Made by a program: the position numbers and the translations under genes. Shown here piece after piece: positions 50,312-61,396 of a stretch of 64,000 nt of DNA. Source of the stretch: Limanda limanda. Lineage: Eukaryota > Chordata > Actinopteri > Pleuronectiformes > Pleuronectidae. The notes beneath the pieces are model-generated. The model worked only from the letters and a program-made list of their open reading frames with translations, did no database searches and had not been told where the DNA came from. Positions within the stretch are counted from its first letter, which is position 1; each line of letters begins with the position of its first letter. The stretch covers positions 20,132,199 to 20,196,198 of the forward strand of contig NC_083654.1 in assembly GCF_963576545.1 (NCBI RefSeq), written 5' to 3'.

Positions 50312-51404
50312 GTATGTGGCAGCTCCAGCCTCCGAACCCTCCTGCCAGTGGCGACAGCGGGAGAAATTTACGCCAGCGATATTGACAATTGTAGGAAGAA
50401 ATATTGAGCGGTGAACAGTTTAAATCGTTGGAGGACGACGAGGAGAAGCGTGTGGAAGCCGAGGTTCTGATTGAGCATTTAACAAACTGTCGCCTGCCTC
50501 TCCCAGAAGTCTGTGGCAGCATCGACCGACGGCACGTTATCTCTCTCCCACAACCAATCTGGACGCGGTGCTGTCTCTGCAGAACGAGACACCGAGCTCG
50601 CCGCTACTACGAGCGATATCGACGCCATCGCCATTGATGCGCCCTCCACTACGAGCGGCGTGACGGATCGGGTTCCTGCTGATCTCTGTTGTGGTGACTT
50701 TACACTGCTGATTCCACTTCTCTCCTCTCGTACTGCAATAACATTTCCCCGGCAGGAGAGGAGGCATCTTTAATTCATGGGCTCAGATGGAGCTCGTGAA
50801 ACCAACTTCACTTCGTTCGCGGTTTATTTCGAGGAAGGAATACAAAAAAGGGAAGGGTGTTTGTTTTTATCTCAATTTCAAGGAATCACACTGAGGATTA
50901 CAGGAGCGATGCATGAGACTCCAGGATATCTGCATCAAATACACACTCGGTTGTTCTCATGTCACACGTGTGTATGTGTGAAGCAGCCGGAGCTTCACTA
51001 AGGGCTGAATAGAATCTCTCTCTCTCATCATCCGGCCTGACAGCAGGTTATGGTTCACCTGCCAAAAGCCTGGTGATAGATCGGACACCTGACTTCTAAC
51101 TGAATGTGTCCTTGTGTCCTTGTGTCCTTGACTGCGACCACGAGTCTTCTGGGATAGAGACGAGTGAAGCAGCCTGCACGTTGACATTCACTGGTTTATA
51201 CATGTCAAACAAGACTTAATGTCCAGCTTTCTGTTTGGTAGTCTGAATTTAAGATGGAGCTGTCGGCCGCCCGTCTCTTTCTCCTCAGTCTCTATCACTG
51301 GATGTGAATTCTCTTTCAACCTAAATGAAGAGTCTCTCTGTCTGATGGATTGACTGCCTGTATTTTCTGTAGCTTATTTTTTTATACACTGTTCCCGGGT
51401 TCAG
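50312..51404. other. Putative 5' UTR intron, no gene seen
   Basis: Between the donor-like site at 50312 and the acceptor at 51404 I see no coding exon. A 77-codon frame at 50404-50637 (SGEQFKSLEDDEEKRVEAEV) is the only protein-like stretch. It has no recognised homology and could be a transposon fragment. Confidence 0.35.
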
Positions 51405-52602
51405 CCTTGAAGACATGGGCAGCTCCATGGGCTGCGTCAGGCCCCCCCGGGAGGGCGAACTCGGAGCCCCCCCACTTTCACCAAAGAAGCGCCTGCGTTT
51501 CAGACGTAAGCACAAGGGCAAGAAGAACAAGAGAGGAGCGGCAGAGAAGGAAGACTACGAACAACAAAGAAGTCATGAGGCTGATGAAAGAGAGGAAGAG
51601 GACGAAGAGGAGGAGGAGAGAAACCCAGTTGTAGAAAATGTAGATTCAGATTTTAGCATCAGAGCTCGGACTCTCACATCAGTGCCTGACCCGCAGTTCA
51701 AGAGTAATACCCTTTCCCCCGGCGCCACCAGGGCCGGGGGGGCAGGAGGAGGCCTGGGGGGCAACCGAATGCTGGAGGTGTCTCCCAAGCCCAGCCCGGC
51801 CTGGAGAGGCGTCTTCTGCCTCCCCGGGGAGGAGGACACCGTCAGCGCCATCATAGACGTGTCCAGCATCCCGAGCCAGACCACCAGCACCACCCCGGTC
51901 AACACGGCCCCAGCCCTGGGCAGCACCACCCCCGGTGGAGGGAGGGTGTTCCGGGTCAGGGAGAAGGTCCAAGGCGTCCTGGAGAAACCTTGGATCCTCC
52001 GACAGAAGAAGGAGAAAAAAGACAAGGGGAGAGCGGAGAGGGAGGAACCGAGGGATGAAGGTGTGAAGGGAGGACGTGAGGGTCCGGTGCAGACCCGGTC
52101 AGACAGGGAGCAGAAGGGGGTGGTCACCATCCGAGAGGTGGATGGTAAACTCTGCGTGGTGAGGACCATGTACCCCCGGGACTACGGCTCCCCGGTGTGG
52201 AGGGGGGGGAGTGACAGTGAGGTGGAGGTGCGTAAGGAGCTTCCTGCTCCATCTCCGGTCACAGGGAATGTCCTCAAAGTCCAACTGTCGGAGGAGGACA
52301 GGAGTAGAGCCAACATGGCTGCCGGGGAGACGCCATCGTCCTGGAACCAGTTTCAGATTCAGGAGACTATGAACGTCAAGGGATTCACGTTGGACTCTCC
52401 AGCTCGAGCTCAGGAGAGGACGTCTCTTCTGGAGTCGGGCTACGCCAGCGACCTCCCGCTGACCTCCCCAGAGACAGCGGGCACCACCCCCAGCCAGACG
52501 GACTGGGGGGGGCTGACCAGCAGCTCGTCAGAGAGACTGGACTCCATGATGGAGAGTCCTCTGTCGGCGCAGCAACTGGCAGCCGGGAAGTCTCTGCCTC
52601 AG
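51405..52602 (+). CDS. macf1: macf1 alternative first coding exon C (acylated, CH2-only isoform)
   Basis: Translation starts at 51415; the ten bases before it are 5' UTR after the acceptor at 51404. The exon encodes 396 residues and ends LPQ in phase 0 at a donor CAG|GTTTGT. The N-terminus MGSSMGC offers a Gly2 myristoylation site and a Cys7 palmitoylation site, followed by a polybasic stretch (SPKKRLRFRRKHKGKK, about residues 23-38) suited to binding acidic lipids. The rest is low-complexity and probably disordered, with acidic (about 55-66) and Ser/Thr/Pro-rich parts, plus better-ordered-looking stretches such as WRGVFCLPGEEDTVSAIIDV and REVDGKLCVVRTMYPRDY. Phase 0 matches the CH2 exon at 59121, skipping CH1. 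This fits the third N-terminal isoform class described for mammalian ACF7/dystonin: myristoylation motif and CH2 only. Exact coding limits are inferred. Confidence 0.8.
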
Positions 52603-52725
52603 GTTTGTGTCCTGTCGTCCAATCCTCAGATTCTTCACCTGAATATAGAAATTAGTACCGAAACTCCGGAGAATGTCCCCACAAATGGGTCCGGACATTC
52701 TCCGGAGTTTGTCTTTCATATATGA
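52603..52725 (+). other. Open read-through extension of exon C with a strong hairpin
   Basis: If the donor at 52603 is not used, the frame stays open for 40 more codons and stops at 52723-52725, giving a 436-residue acylated protein without CH2. The extension contains an 18-bp perfect inverted repeat: AAACTCCGGAGAATGTCC at 52661-52678 and its complement at 52693-52710, loop 14 bases. Related CCGGAGTTT/CGGATAAT motifs recur in both orientations at 53225-53310, suggesting a dispersed fold-back repeat rather than conserved coding. Confidence 0.5.
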
Positions 52726-52780
52726 AGTTCACCTCGTGAGATTCTGAGGTCAGACACCATCACGACCACAGAAAGACATC

Positions 52781-53162
52781 TTCAGAATCAGAATCAGAAT
52801 CAGAAAGTATTTATTGCCAAGTAGGTTTACACCTTCCTGGAATTTGCTTTGGTTATTGGTGCATACAATGAACATAGAAACATAAAAACACAATAAATAC
52901 ACCACAGGTAAGAAAAACAATAGTAATAATAAAAAAAACAATATTTATTTACTCACTATTTACTTCTTATTTACTCACTTTTTCTAATATTTATACAAGG
53001 TAGCATTTATTTAGATATTAACATATCTATATAAAAATATATAAAAGATAAAAGCTGTAAAAAGTGAAGTAAAAGGTGAAATGCACAATGCAAAAAGCAA
53101 AACAGTGAACAGTGTCAAATTGCAATATGCAATGTAATACAGTGTAATATATATAATATAAT
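52781..53162 (-). mobile_element. LINE 3'-end copy, (CTGATT)n-tailed family, copy 2
   Basis: Same family and orientation as 15285-15650. It shares the ordered motifs TTTATTGCCAAGTA, GGAATTTGCTTTGG, ATTGGTGCA, CATAGAAACATAAAAA, ATTTACTCACT and GTGAAGTAAAA, ending in AATCAGAATCAGAATCAG on the plus strand. It lies 180 bp downstream of the exon C donor. No reverse transcriptase frame is present. Confidence 0.75.
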
Positions 53163-54605
53163 AATCTTTGTCTTTTACGTCCATCGCTTGCTAGAAACAA
53201 CATCAAAAATCCCACTCGCTCACTCTGAACCTTCCAGAGAATCTCCGGCAGTTTTCTCACATTATCCGGAGTTTCTACTTCGGATAATTTCAGGAGATTA
53301 TCCGGAGTTGAAAGCAACTTTGCAACTTGTTTCTTTTGCCACTGAAGAAACTATAGAAATCTAGTTTTTTTTTAAGTCTTAAACCAAAAAACAATTGACG
53401 TATCAATGGTGAAAACAATGGTTGTTGCAGCTCAGTTGTTAACATGAACTTAGAGATATTCATGTACTTGGATTTTTTCGATGCAAATTGATGGTTCGAG
53501 ACATTCAACCTGAAACAGTAGCTGGTGCTTCTGTTCTCATCTGTGCACTGTTTGTGGTCATGAAGGGTTATATATGTATATGTGTGTGTGTGTGTGTCTG
53601 TGTGTTGTTATCATCTCATGAAAGGCACTATGCTCCTCTCCATTCTTTCCGCCTCCCCCCCCCCTGTCCCTGGAGGCTAATCAAGGCAACCCAGACGCTC
53701 TCTCTATCCTTTTTTCCCAGCATCCTCCTCCTCCTCCTCCACCTCCTTCACTTCTTCTATTGCTTGTTAGTTTTTGTTTCACACCACATACGCAGCCTCA
53801 CTGTGGACATCTGCTCGAGAGACACACAGAATGTGAGAAAGAGAGAGAGAGTGAGAGAGAGAGAGAGGGGGGGGGGGGGTCATTACTTGAAATGACAGGG
53901 TTCCTCGCGGTGCAAACTGAAACGTGTCATTTCCTTTTCCCTTCGATAACAAACAATATAACCGTGTCTGTGTAGCTCTGCTGGTTTTGGTTTGAAGAGA
54001 TTTCATTATTCAGAGATAAGCAGAAGGTTGAGACCGGTTCATTTAACATTATAACCATCATTTGATTTTTCTAAATACTTAGATATACAGTAGTCACAAG
54101 CTCCTTGTCATTAGGAACATTTTTATTGTTTAATTATTTTTTAATCTGGGTAAATAATGGAAACGTTTTTTTATTTAACTTTATAGCCCAGACTTTGAAT
54201 ATTGTGGTTTAGCTTTAGATGAACTTTGCTGTTATAACTTGGTTTTATAACTCTTTAAACAGTTGTTGTTGTTTTAAGGATTTCTCTTCCCAAGTAGTTT
54301 TTGTTTTCTTCTGCATTCGTGACATTCGGTGGAAGTTTATGGTCTAATTACATTTTGGAGCAGTTGTGGCCAAATGGGCAGATCCCAGATTATTCTTCAC
54401 ATTCTAGAACATGAGGAGATAATCGGTGGAGGCAGGAGCTCCCTCGGATCCCATCTACTTCTTGTTTATATCTGGTATAAATGGCAATTTTCTTTTTATA
54501 TTAACCTACAACTATCAACCAGAGAGAAGCTGATCATTATAACAGACCTACCGACTGACAGTGGACTCAGAAGAAGATAGTATGTGGCCCTGAATCCATC
54601 ATGAC
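53163..54605. other. Intron, no gene seen
   Basis: It includes the CCGGAG/CGGATAAT inverted-repeat cluster (53225-53310), a TG array (53580-53605), CTCCTC repeats (53725-53745) and a GA tract ending in a G-run (53838-53880). No exon was recognised. Confidence 0.45.
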
Positions 54606-55220
54606 TAGGGTTGCAAAATTCCGGGAATATGCAAAGTTGGAAACTTTCCATGGGAATAAACTGGAAAAGTTGTGGGTAATTTATACTAACTGTATTTACC
54701 TTGTCATATACAGACATAAATATAAACATTTTGTTTTGTCATAGGCTGATTTGAGCCCTGAGGAAACTTTGGGCACTTGACTATATGCTTCTGCATCGTT
54801 GTGTCATTCTTAACATAGGTCTTTGCACAGTATTTGCAAATGTACACAGCCTTTCCTTCTACATTGGATGGGGTGAAATGTCTCCACACATGAGAGAGTG
54901 CACGTGGCATTGTTCTGTAGAATAAGATGAGAAAAAAGTTTGTAAAAAAACACTAATGCAATGCCAGAGATATAAATAGTTAGCCAAACAATTGGAATCG
55001 TCTGTAAACATATTTTACAATTGATGGATAAATGAATGGAAATAGGCTAGATGAACAGATGAACAATCCTCAATCAGCATGCTAATATATTTTCCACAGT
55101 AATATCATGGAAACTTACCTGACTAGTCCTTCACTCTACAGCAGGCCTCAATAGCCCTGCTGTAGAGTGAAGCATGCTGGGAGTTATCTGTGCATGTGAT
55201 GGAAGATCCTTGCAACCCTA
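54606..55220 (-). mobile_element. hAT-like non-autonomous element with BED-finger remnant, copy 2 (615 bp)
   Basis: The ends TAGGGTTGCAAAATTCCGGG and TTGCAACCCTA match copy 1. The flanks ATCATGAC (54598-54605) and ATCCTGAC (55221-55228) are an 8-bp duplication with one mismatch. It is inverted relative to copy 1 and is shorter by about 175 bp, mostly at its right end in this window. The bracketed frame (54704-54910, minus) is the same BED-like finger. Confidence 0.87.
54704..54910 (-). pseudogene. BED-type zinc-finger fragment within hAT element, copy 2
   Basis: A 68-codon frame nearly identical to the one at 19351-19557: MPRALSHVWRHFTP ... ICKYCAKTYV ... MQKHIVKCPKF. The two cysteines, the histidine and the following cysteine are all kept. 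Two intact frames of equal length in separate copies suggest recent common origin. No transposase core follows. Confidence 0.7.
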
Positions 55221-55228
55221 ATCCTGAC

Positions 55229-56159
55229 AGAAAGATCTCAACCCCATTCTGCTCTAAAGCTTCTTCACCTTCTCCAGTGAGTCTTTCTCCTCTGGGATCC
55301 GAGGGAGAGAGAGTTTCTAACTTGCAGCTTCTCTCCGTCACCTTGAGAATGAATCGGCTGCTGCTGCAGTGACGGAGGAGTGGTGCATTTCTTCTCCGGC
55401 TGCCACAGTTTGTTCACTTCTCCTCCAGCTGACGGAGGCTGAGCAGCGTCTGACATCACGTCAGGCTGCGTTTAGTGCATCTCCTTCTGCTGAGTCATGA
55501 CTAACAGCCACTTGTAATGTACATCGTAGGGTTTTCACCGGACAGTGATGATCAATACTTCTGTCTTGTGTGTGCTTCTGTGTCGGGGGGGAGGGAGGGA
55601 GGGAGGGAGGGAGGGTGTCGATATGTCAGAATGCCTCCGTGCTCAGTTTAAAGTGCAGCTCTTCTTTTCCATGTTGGTGCTCTGCATAAAAAGGGATTTG
55701 AAATGCGCATTCATCAGTGAGACGGCTGCTTGGTGGAGCCTCGGGGGGATTCCCACCCCACCACTCACATTTACCCCATGTACAGTATCTGTCCCTCACC
55801 CGTCCATCCGTCCCTCACCCGTCCATCCCTGTCGCCATAAACCAGATTATTTACTGAGCCACATTTTGTTTCAGTGCCAACAAAACCATTAAACCATTTT
55901 TTATCTTCTCTTCCTGTTCATCCTCCATCCTCCCCTGGTTGTTGTCTGCTCCATCCCTCCATCCCTCCCTCCATCCCTCCCTCCCTCCTCCACACAAACT
56001 TCAAAGAGGTCATGATTTTTAAAAAGAGGGGCTGTCCCAGGGGCTGGGGGGGGGATCCCTGTGACTGTATCATGGCTGAACTGAGCCTCACTGCTACCTG
56101 CTGTAATCTCACCCACAGGCCGCTGTGCTTATCTGCTGCAGCATGGCACGGCTCGGTCT

Positions 56160-56204
<45 letters not shown>

Positions 56205-57012
56205 ACACACACATTGTATTGATAGGTGATCTGGTCAAATTGCTGCCTCATGTTTTAGCTTTATTTACTGTAACATCTCCTTTTCCTGTCTGAACGGCGG
56301 ATTTAGACGTAAACACATTGATTCAGTGAAGTTGAGTCACAACCGAAGGAAACTATTTCACTGGGTGGAGTTAATTAGATATAGATTACTCTGACTTGTC
56401 GTTAGTTTTAAATCTACAAGTTGGAGCTGAGTAAGAGTCGCTTCAGTTAATTGAGCTGTTGGTTTGGGTTGCTAGCTGAACACCCAGCAGGCTGATGAAA
56501 TGTTAGGTTCACTACATCGATTCTTTAGTCTCATAATGCTGAACCTGGTTTGCAAGACGGATGAGTTTGCACTTGGAGAGAAGAAGTTAGCTGAATTCTT
56601 CCTGGTGCTGCAGGGATTGGGGGTGGGGGGGTTTCAAAGACACCCCTGACAGTCATGCTTAGCAGAGTGAACCCATGAGGAGTCCTCCTGGGACATAATA
56701 TTAATACATACATAAAAATACCCTCCGTTATATATGGGACATGGGCTGTGAGCAGAGCCCTGGAGGAGTTGGGCCCTGGAATCACCTCATTCGGCTCCGA
56801 GAGAAAACGCTGACTCAGGGTCTGTTACCGGGACAGCTCATAGAATCAGCCTCGGTCACGAGAGGTCACCGAAACGTCTTCTCTCTCTCTCGTGCACATT
56901 TTATTTTCAGGTGCAATTTGCTGTGTAATAGAAGTAAATATAGCTCCACAGCTCTGGTGCTGTTGAATGAAGTCAGTGTTGGACGAGCTGCCGCTGCAGT
57001 GGGAGTGTGTAT

Positions 57013-57048
<36 letters not shown>

Positions 57049-57828
57049 TCTCTCTCTCTCCCTCACACAGAGCTGTATCAGTATTCAGATGCAGGATTAC
57101 TCGATCTGTGTTTCTCTGCAAAGGAGCTTGTAGGTGCATACAGAGAGATGGAGTTCTGCAGGGAGGCACGCAGCAGAATTCACATTTTGCAGATTCCTAT
57201 TCAAATTTAATCATTGCTTGCATCTGTGTTAGCTCGTTGTGACTCGGTGAGACACGGGCATGACTGAGAACATGCAGGTTAGATAGATGTGTAGAAAGAG
57301 TCCCTGTCGGCATGTACAGTTTTATTTTAATTGACTGATTCACATAGTTCTGTATGTGAAGCTGCAGTTTGCTGTTGCACGTCCTCCCTTCTCCTCCATC
57401 GTCAGCATCACAACTCTCTCTCTCTCCTCTCCTTCCCCCTCCTCCTCTCTCTTGGCTGGTGCTGCAGTCCCTTGGCAGACGCTGGACTTTCATTCTGATC
57501 CACATTAACAGCAGGGAGAGCGAGGGACAGGAAGACAGGACAGTCGGTGCAGGACAGTCTGTGCAGGAGAGGAGGGATGACCGACGAATACTGATGACAA
57601 TAGCGTCGGCCGAGCACAGACAGTCTCTGCGTAGACATCACTCTTCTGTTGTCAGGGACGACAGTTGGACCTAAAAAGAGCAAAGTGAGGGACAGAAAGA
57701 CTCGGAGGGAAAAGGGCCAAATGGGTCTCGTTGCTCAGGAGGAAGAACAGATAAATAAAGAAGCTGTCAGTCTCCATGGAAGCGTGGTCTCCCCCCCCCC
57801 GGCTCACCCCGAGTAAACATGTACAGTA
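55229..57828. other. Intron, no gene seen
   Basis: No exon was recognised. Simple repeats include a (GGGA)n tract at 55587-55615, CCAT/CCCT repeats at 55800-55990, a CA array at 56159-56202 and a (TC)n tract at 57017-57060 with GA-rich complement. Confidence 0.45.
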
Positions 57829-58200
57829 TGTTAGGGGCCGACCGATTGGAGATTTTTGAGGGCGGACGCGTTAGGGAGTAAAGGAAATATCATGGAATCG
57901 CTGCGTTTACAGAAAAAAGCTTTTCTGTGGCTTTTGTCTCGTTACTTTCTGCAGCTGCTTTATGATGCATGATGAGATTATTTCACAAATTACAAATAGA
58001 AAGTGGAAAACAACCGAGAAAACTCTCCTCATAGTCTTTTTTCAGTTGGTCTAATACAGTTTGTTGAAGGGAATAAAGCATAAATCATAAGTCAAATACA
58101 GAAGAGCCCAAAGGATATGGATTTTCGGCGGTAGAGGCCGATACTGTTATTAGGGAGTAAAATAATTTGTTAACAGTTATAAAGGCTGATATATTAATAT
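57829..58200. repeat. Probable interspersed repeat (GGCCGAT family), related to 41680-42010
   Basis: It starts near TTAGGGGCCGACCGATTGG and contains AGAGGCCGATACTGTT and AAAGGCTGATAT. It shares TTTATGATGCATGATG and AGAAAGTGGAAA-type segments with 41690-41770. It looks like a diverged transposon remnant; I could not define its ends. A hAT-like element is inserted at its right edge. Confidence 0.45.
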
Positions 58201-58463
58201 TAGGGCTGGGCAAGTTAACTCGTTTTAATCGAGTTAACTCAAGTGATGAGTTAACTCGATTGTTTATCCGCCAATTATTTTCTTTTTTCCTGTTCTGCAG
58301 CAGTCAGCAACAGACTTTCACAAAATAAAAGCCTGACTTTCACAATGAAACAATAAATAATCAAACCTGAGTGAATGCGAGATAAAATAATTAATCGAGT
58401 TAACTCATCACTTGAGTTAACTCGAGTTAACTCCATTGAAACGAGTTAAATTGCCCAGCCCTA
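58201..58463. mobile_element. hAT-like MITE (263 bp) with GTTAACTC subterminal repeats
   Basis: The ends TAGGGCTGGGCAA and TTGCCCAGCCCTA are perfect inverted repeats. A perfect 8-bp duplication ATTAATAT (58193-58200, 58464-58471) flanks them. Inside each end GAGTTAACTC-type palindromes recur several times, looking like transposase-binding arrays. No coding sequence is present. Confidence 0.93.
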
Positions 58464-58471
58464 ATTAATAT

Positions 58472-59120
58472 TCAAATAAGAATGTAGTTCTTAATCCCTT
58501 ATGACAAAGACATGTATAGTGGCCTGTAGGTGTCTTATGTTCCTGACTGTGTAGAGACTGATCCTCTACGTTTGACCTGATCTCTGCTGTTCAGTGAACT
58601 GTCAGTGGAAAAACAAACAAAGAGGAAAGTGAATGTGAAAGAGGCGGAGGATGATGACGCTCTGCAGACTGATCAACATCTGAAGCCGAGCAGATGAAAG
58701 TACATGAAAAACTGATGTGACAGATCCAGGCTTGGGAGGGAGAAGGGGAGGAGTGGGGGAGGCAGGGGACAGAAGGAGGTGATGAAGGAGAGGAAGTGTT
58801 GCAGGAGGAGGGGGTGAGTCCTGGCTGTGATGAGGAAATGGAGAAAAAGTGTTTTATTCAAGCGGCTCTGGTTCATTAATGAACTCGTTTTCACTCGAGC
58901 TGAAGCTGACGATCAGAAGATGAACGAGCTGCGAGTCACAGAAACCAGAAGTCGTATATTCCATCCAAATCAGTGAAGCTGTATCATCATACGTGTGTAA
59001 CAGGGACTGACACGGAATTTGAATGCATCATGACTGATCCTGCCAATCAAACGCCAACAGGATAAATAAATGTCTCTCGGTTGTAACCCTCTCCCGTCCT
59101 CTCTCTCCTGTTCCCTCCAG
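58472..59120. other. Intron, no gene seen
   Basis: The last part of the 14.1-kb CH1-CH2 intron. It holds a GA-rich stretch (58735-58815) and the pyrimidine tract of the CH2 acceptor. No other feature was recognised. Confidence 0.5.
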
Positions 59121-59287
59121 ATTTCAGAGATCTATGTGAGCGGCGAGTCGGGCGACCTCACAGCCAAAGAGAAGCTGTTACTATGGAGCCAGCAGGCCAC
59201 AGAAGGCTACCCCGGCCTCCGCTGTGTCAACTTCACCTCCTCCTGGAGGGACGGACGCCTGTTCAACGCTCTGCTGCACAGATTCAG
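59121..59287 (+). CDS. macf1: macf1 CH2 exon 1
   Basis: It encodes [20 protein letters not shown], then [20 protein letters not shown] and [15 protein letters not shown], plus two bases of an Arg codon. The acceptor is GTTCCCTCCAG and the donor CAG|GTGGGA. The [20 protein letters not shown] region is the CH2 signature. It begins in phase 0, so it can follow either the last CH1 exon (44981) or exon C (52602). Confidence 0.95.
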
Positions 59288-59594
59288 GTGGGAGGGAGAG
59301 CATTCGCCTTTTCCGAGGCTGAATTTATTTACTCAGTAGAGGATGTTGTCCCAGAAACAATTTAAATGTTTGAGTAAATCAATCAGCTGTTTCCAAGCCA
59401 CATTTAAAACTGATTTCAACAGCACGGATCAGGAAAATCCTTAAACACTGACACACTAAGTGAATTTACTGCACAAAATATTGATTCAAGGGAGTTTTTC
59501 ATTTTAATTCACCAAAAAGAATGCGTGAATAGTCAGAAGTGTTTCTGTGAAGACGCTGCCGAGCATCACGTGCCTCTGTGTGTGTGTCTTCCAG

Positions 59595-59707
59595 GCCCGA
59601 CCTGATCGACATGGAGCTGGTGTCCCGACAGAGCAACTGTGAGAACCTGGAACAGGCCTTCGAGATCGGAGAGTCGCTCGGGGTGACCAGGCTGCTGGAC
59701 GTGGAGG
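59595..59707 (+). CDS. macf1: macf1 CH2 exon 2
   Basis: It completes the split Arg and encodes [20 protein letters not shown] followed by [17 protein letters not shown], ending with one base of the next Asp codon. Acceptor GTCTTCCAG, donor [15 protein letters not shown]...LGVTRLLD is invariant in CH2 of MACF1 and dystonin. Confidence 0.95.
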
Positions 59708-60076
59708 GTGAGACTGAATGAATAAATAACTCTCTGTGGCTCAGGGTCACACAAGGGCTGGTGTTCTACCATCATACATGATATTTAAGATTCTAACAAG
59801 CTTCTATCCTACAAATTAAACTACTGTTGTTGTCTTGAGCGTGTATTTTCATATTAAAAACTCGACTTCCAACAGATAACTGGAAATATCTAATATATTA
59901 TGGCCTTTATTTAGTATTTTGTCCTCAGAAACACTTTAAATCCCCTCACACATTGTCGTTAAATCTGTTATTTGTGACATTTTGGACAATGTTCAAAGCC
60001 AAAGGTTATTTGATGTTTTAAAATTCAAACCGATGATGTGAAAATACAAATCTGAGTCGTCTTTCTCTAATTCTCC

Positions 60077-60115
<39 letters not shown>

Positions 60116-60118
60116 CAG

Positions 60119-60225
60119 ATGTTGATGTTGCTTCTCCGGATGAGAAGTCGGTCATCACCTACGTCCATTCCATCTACGATGCCTTCCCCAAGATCCCTGA
60201 GGGAGGAGAGGGCATCGCTGCACAC
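60119..60225 (+). CDS. macf1: macf1 CH2 exon 3 (end of CH2)
   Basis: It encodes [20 protein letters not shown] followed by [16 protein letters not shown]. Acceptor TCTTGTCAG after a long (TC)n tract (60082-60112), donor CAC|GTATGT. The [10 protein letters not shown]...[14 protein letters not shown] segment ends CH2. The extended (TC)n tract in front of the acceptor is a length-variable polypyrimidine tract. Confidence 0.95.
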
Positions 60226-60536
60226 GTATGTGAAATTCTGCTGATTATAGATGAATGTTGTTTTTGCCGTTGATATTATACCACATTTCAATCTCACTGC
60301 ATTAGATAGTGTTGCTACATCTCCTTTTTTTAAATCATTTTGTTTTCAGCCTGTTGATTTTTCCACTCGATTCACAGCGGAGACGTTATTTCCATTTCAC
60401 GAGTAATGACCTGGAACTTCTCAGATAACGATGCTGTTGTTCTAATGGTGGCGTCATTTACTGTAAATTACATTTTTGGAATTGACATCTCTGTCTCTTG
60501 TCTCATCCCTCCCTTCCTCCCTCGCTCCGTCCCCAG

Positions 60537-60656
60537 GAGGTGGACCAGCGCTGGTCAGAATACCAGTCCAGGTTCTCCTCTCTGCTCCAGTGGAGCCGCC
60601 AGCACACAGTCCTCATGGCCAACAAGAATTTCCCACAAAACCCAGTGGAGCTCAAG
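60537..60656 (+). CDS. macf1: macf1 plakin-domain exon 1
   Basis: The 40 codons encode EVDQRWSEYQSRFSSLLQWS followed by RQHTVLMANKNFPQNPVELK. Acceptor GTCCCCAG, donor AAG|GTTTTT (a weak donor, +3 to +6 all T). This is the first spectrin-type repeat of the plakin domain. QNPVELKALYN is characteristic of MACF1 and dystonin and is not found in plectin. Confidence 0.94.
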
Positions 60657-61396
60657 GTTTTTACACAAGTTTCTGTCTCGTTAATGTTTTTTTTTACCTC
60701 TAATAGATGTTTTCTGTGGTATTTTATGAGCCGGTGCTATTGGAGGTTTCCTTATTTATTCCTCTTATGTGAACAGTTGCTCGTTGCTTCTCTGTTCAAC
60801 CTGTAAAACAACTTATATTCTAACAAGCAGAGAAGAGAGAAAACCAATCTCCCTCTTGATAGAAAGTTTGATCAAAAACAGCCAGAATGTATCACTCAAG
60901 TTTGTGTAATTTTAATATCTTGGCTGCTGAAATTCAAATTACTGCACCATCATATACATACAGCCATTTTTTCAAACCTTTAGGCTGTGGTGAGGGTTCA
61001 ATTCCTGATTTTCCTCCTCAGTCCCACCAGCAGGCAGCCAGAAATCTTTAAGAGAACAGACACTGGTTTAATAAAATCGACATCAGGTTGAGGTGTTAGG
61101 CAAACAAGAAAGAGAGGGAAGAATTCAGTTTACAGGGAATTTGTTTGATAAGGAGAAGCATCATTTTCCAAAAAGCAGAAAGAAAACACAACGTGAAACA
61201 GGAAGCTGCTGTGAGATCATGTCTGAAGGAACAGAAGCTTGAGAATGACCCGTGAGAAATGCTCAATGACCGCTCAGCTCTCAGGGACAGGAGCTGTGAT
61301 TACAAACCCTTTACGTCTGATTACAGGTTGTGACTTTGTGTTGACCTCAGATTGATCCTGTGTTTACACAAACCCCATCACGCTCTCCTCCCTCAG
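60657..61396. other. Intron, no gene seen
   Basis: A 740-bp intron with no exon, repeat array or transposon recognised. Confidence 0.6.

Noticed and set aside
51573..52169. 198-codon minus-strand frame opposite exon C
   Set aside because: It is a shadow of the GC-rich plus-strand coding exon; the plus frame has the acylation motif and the matching splice phase.
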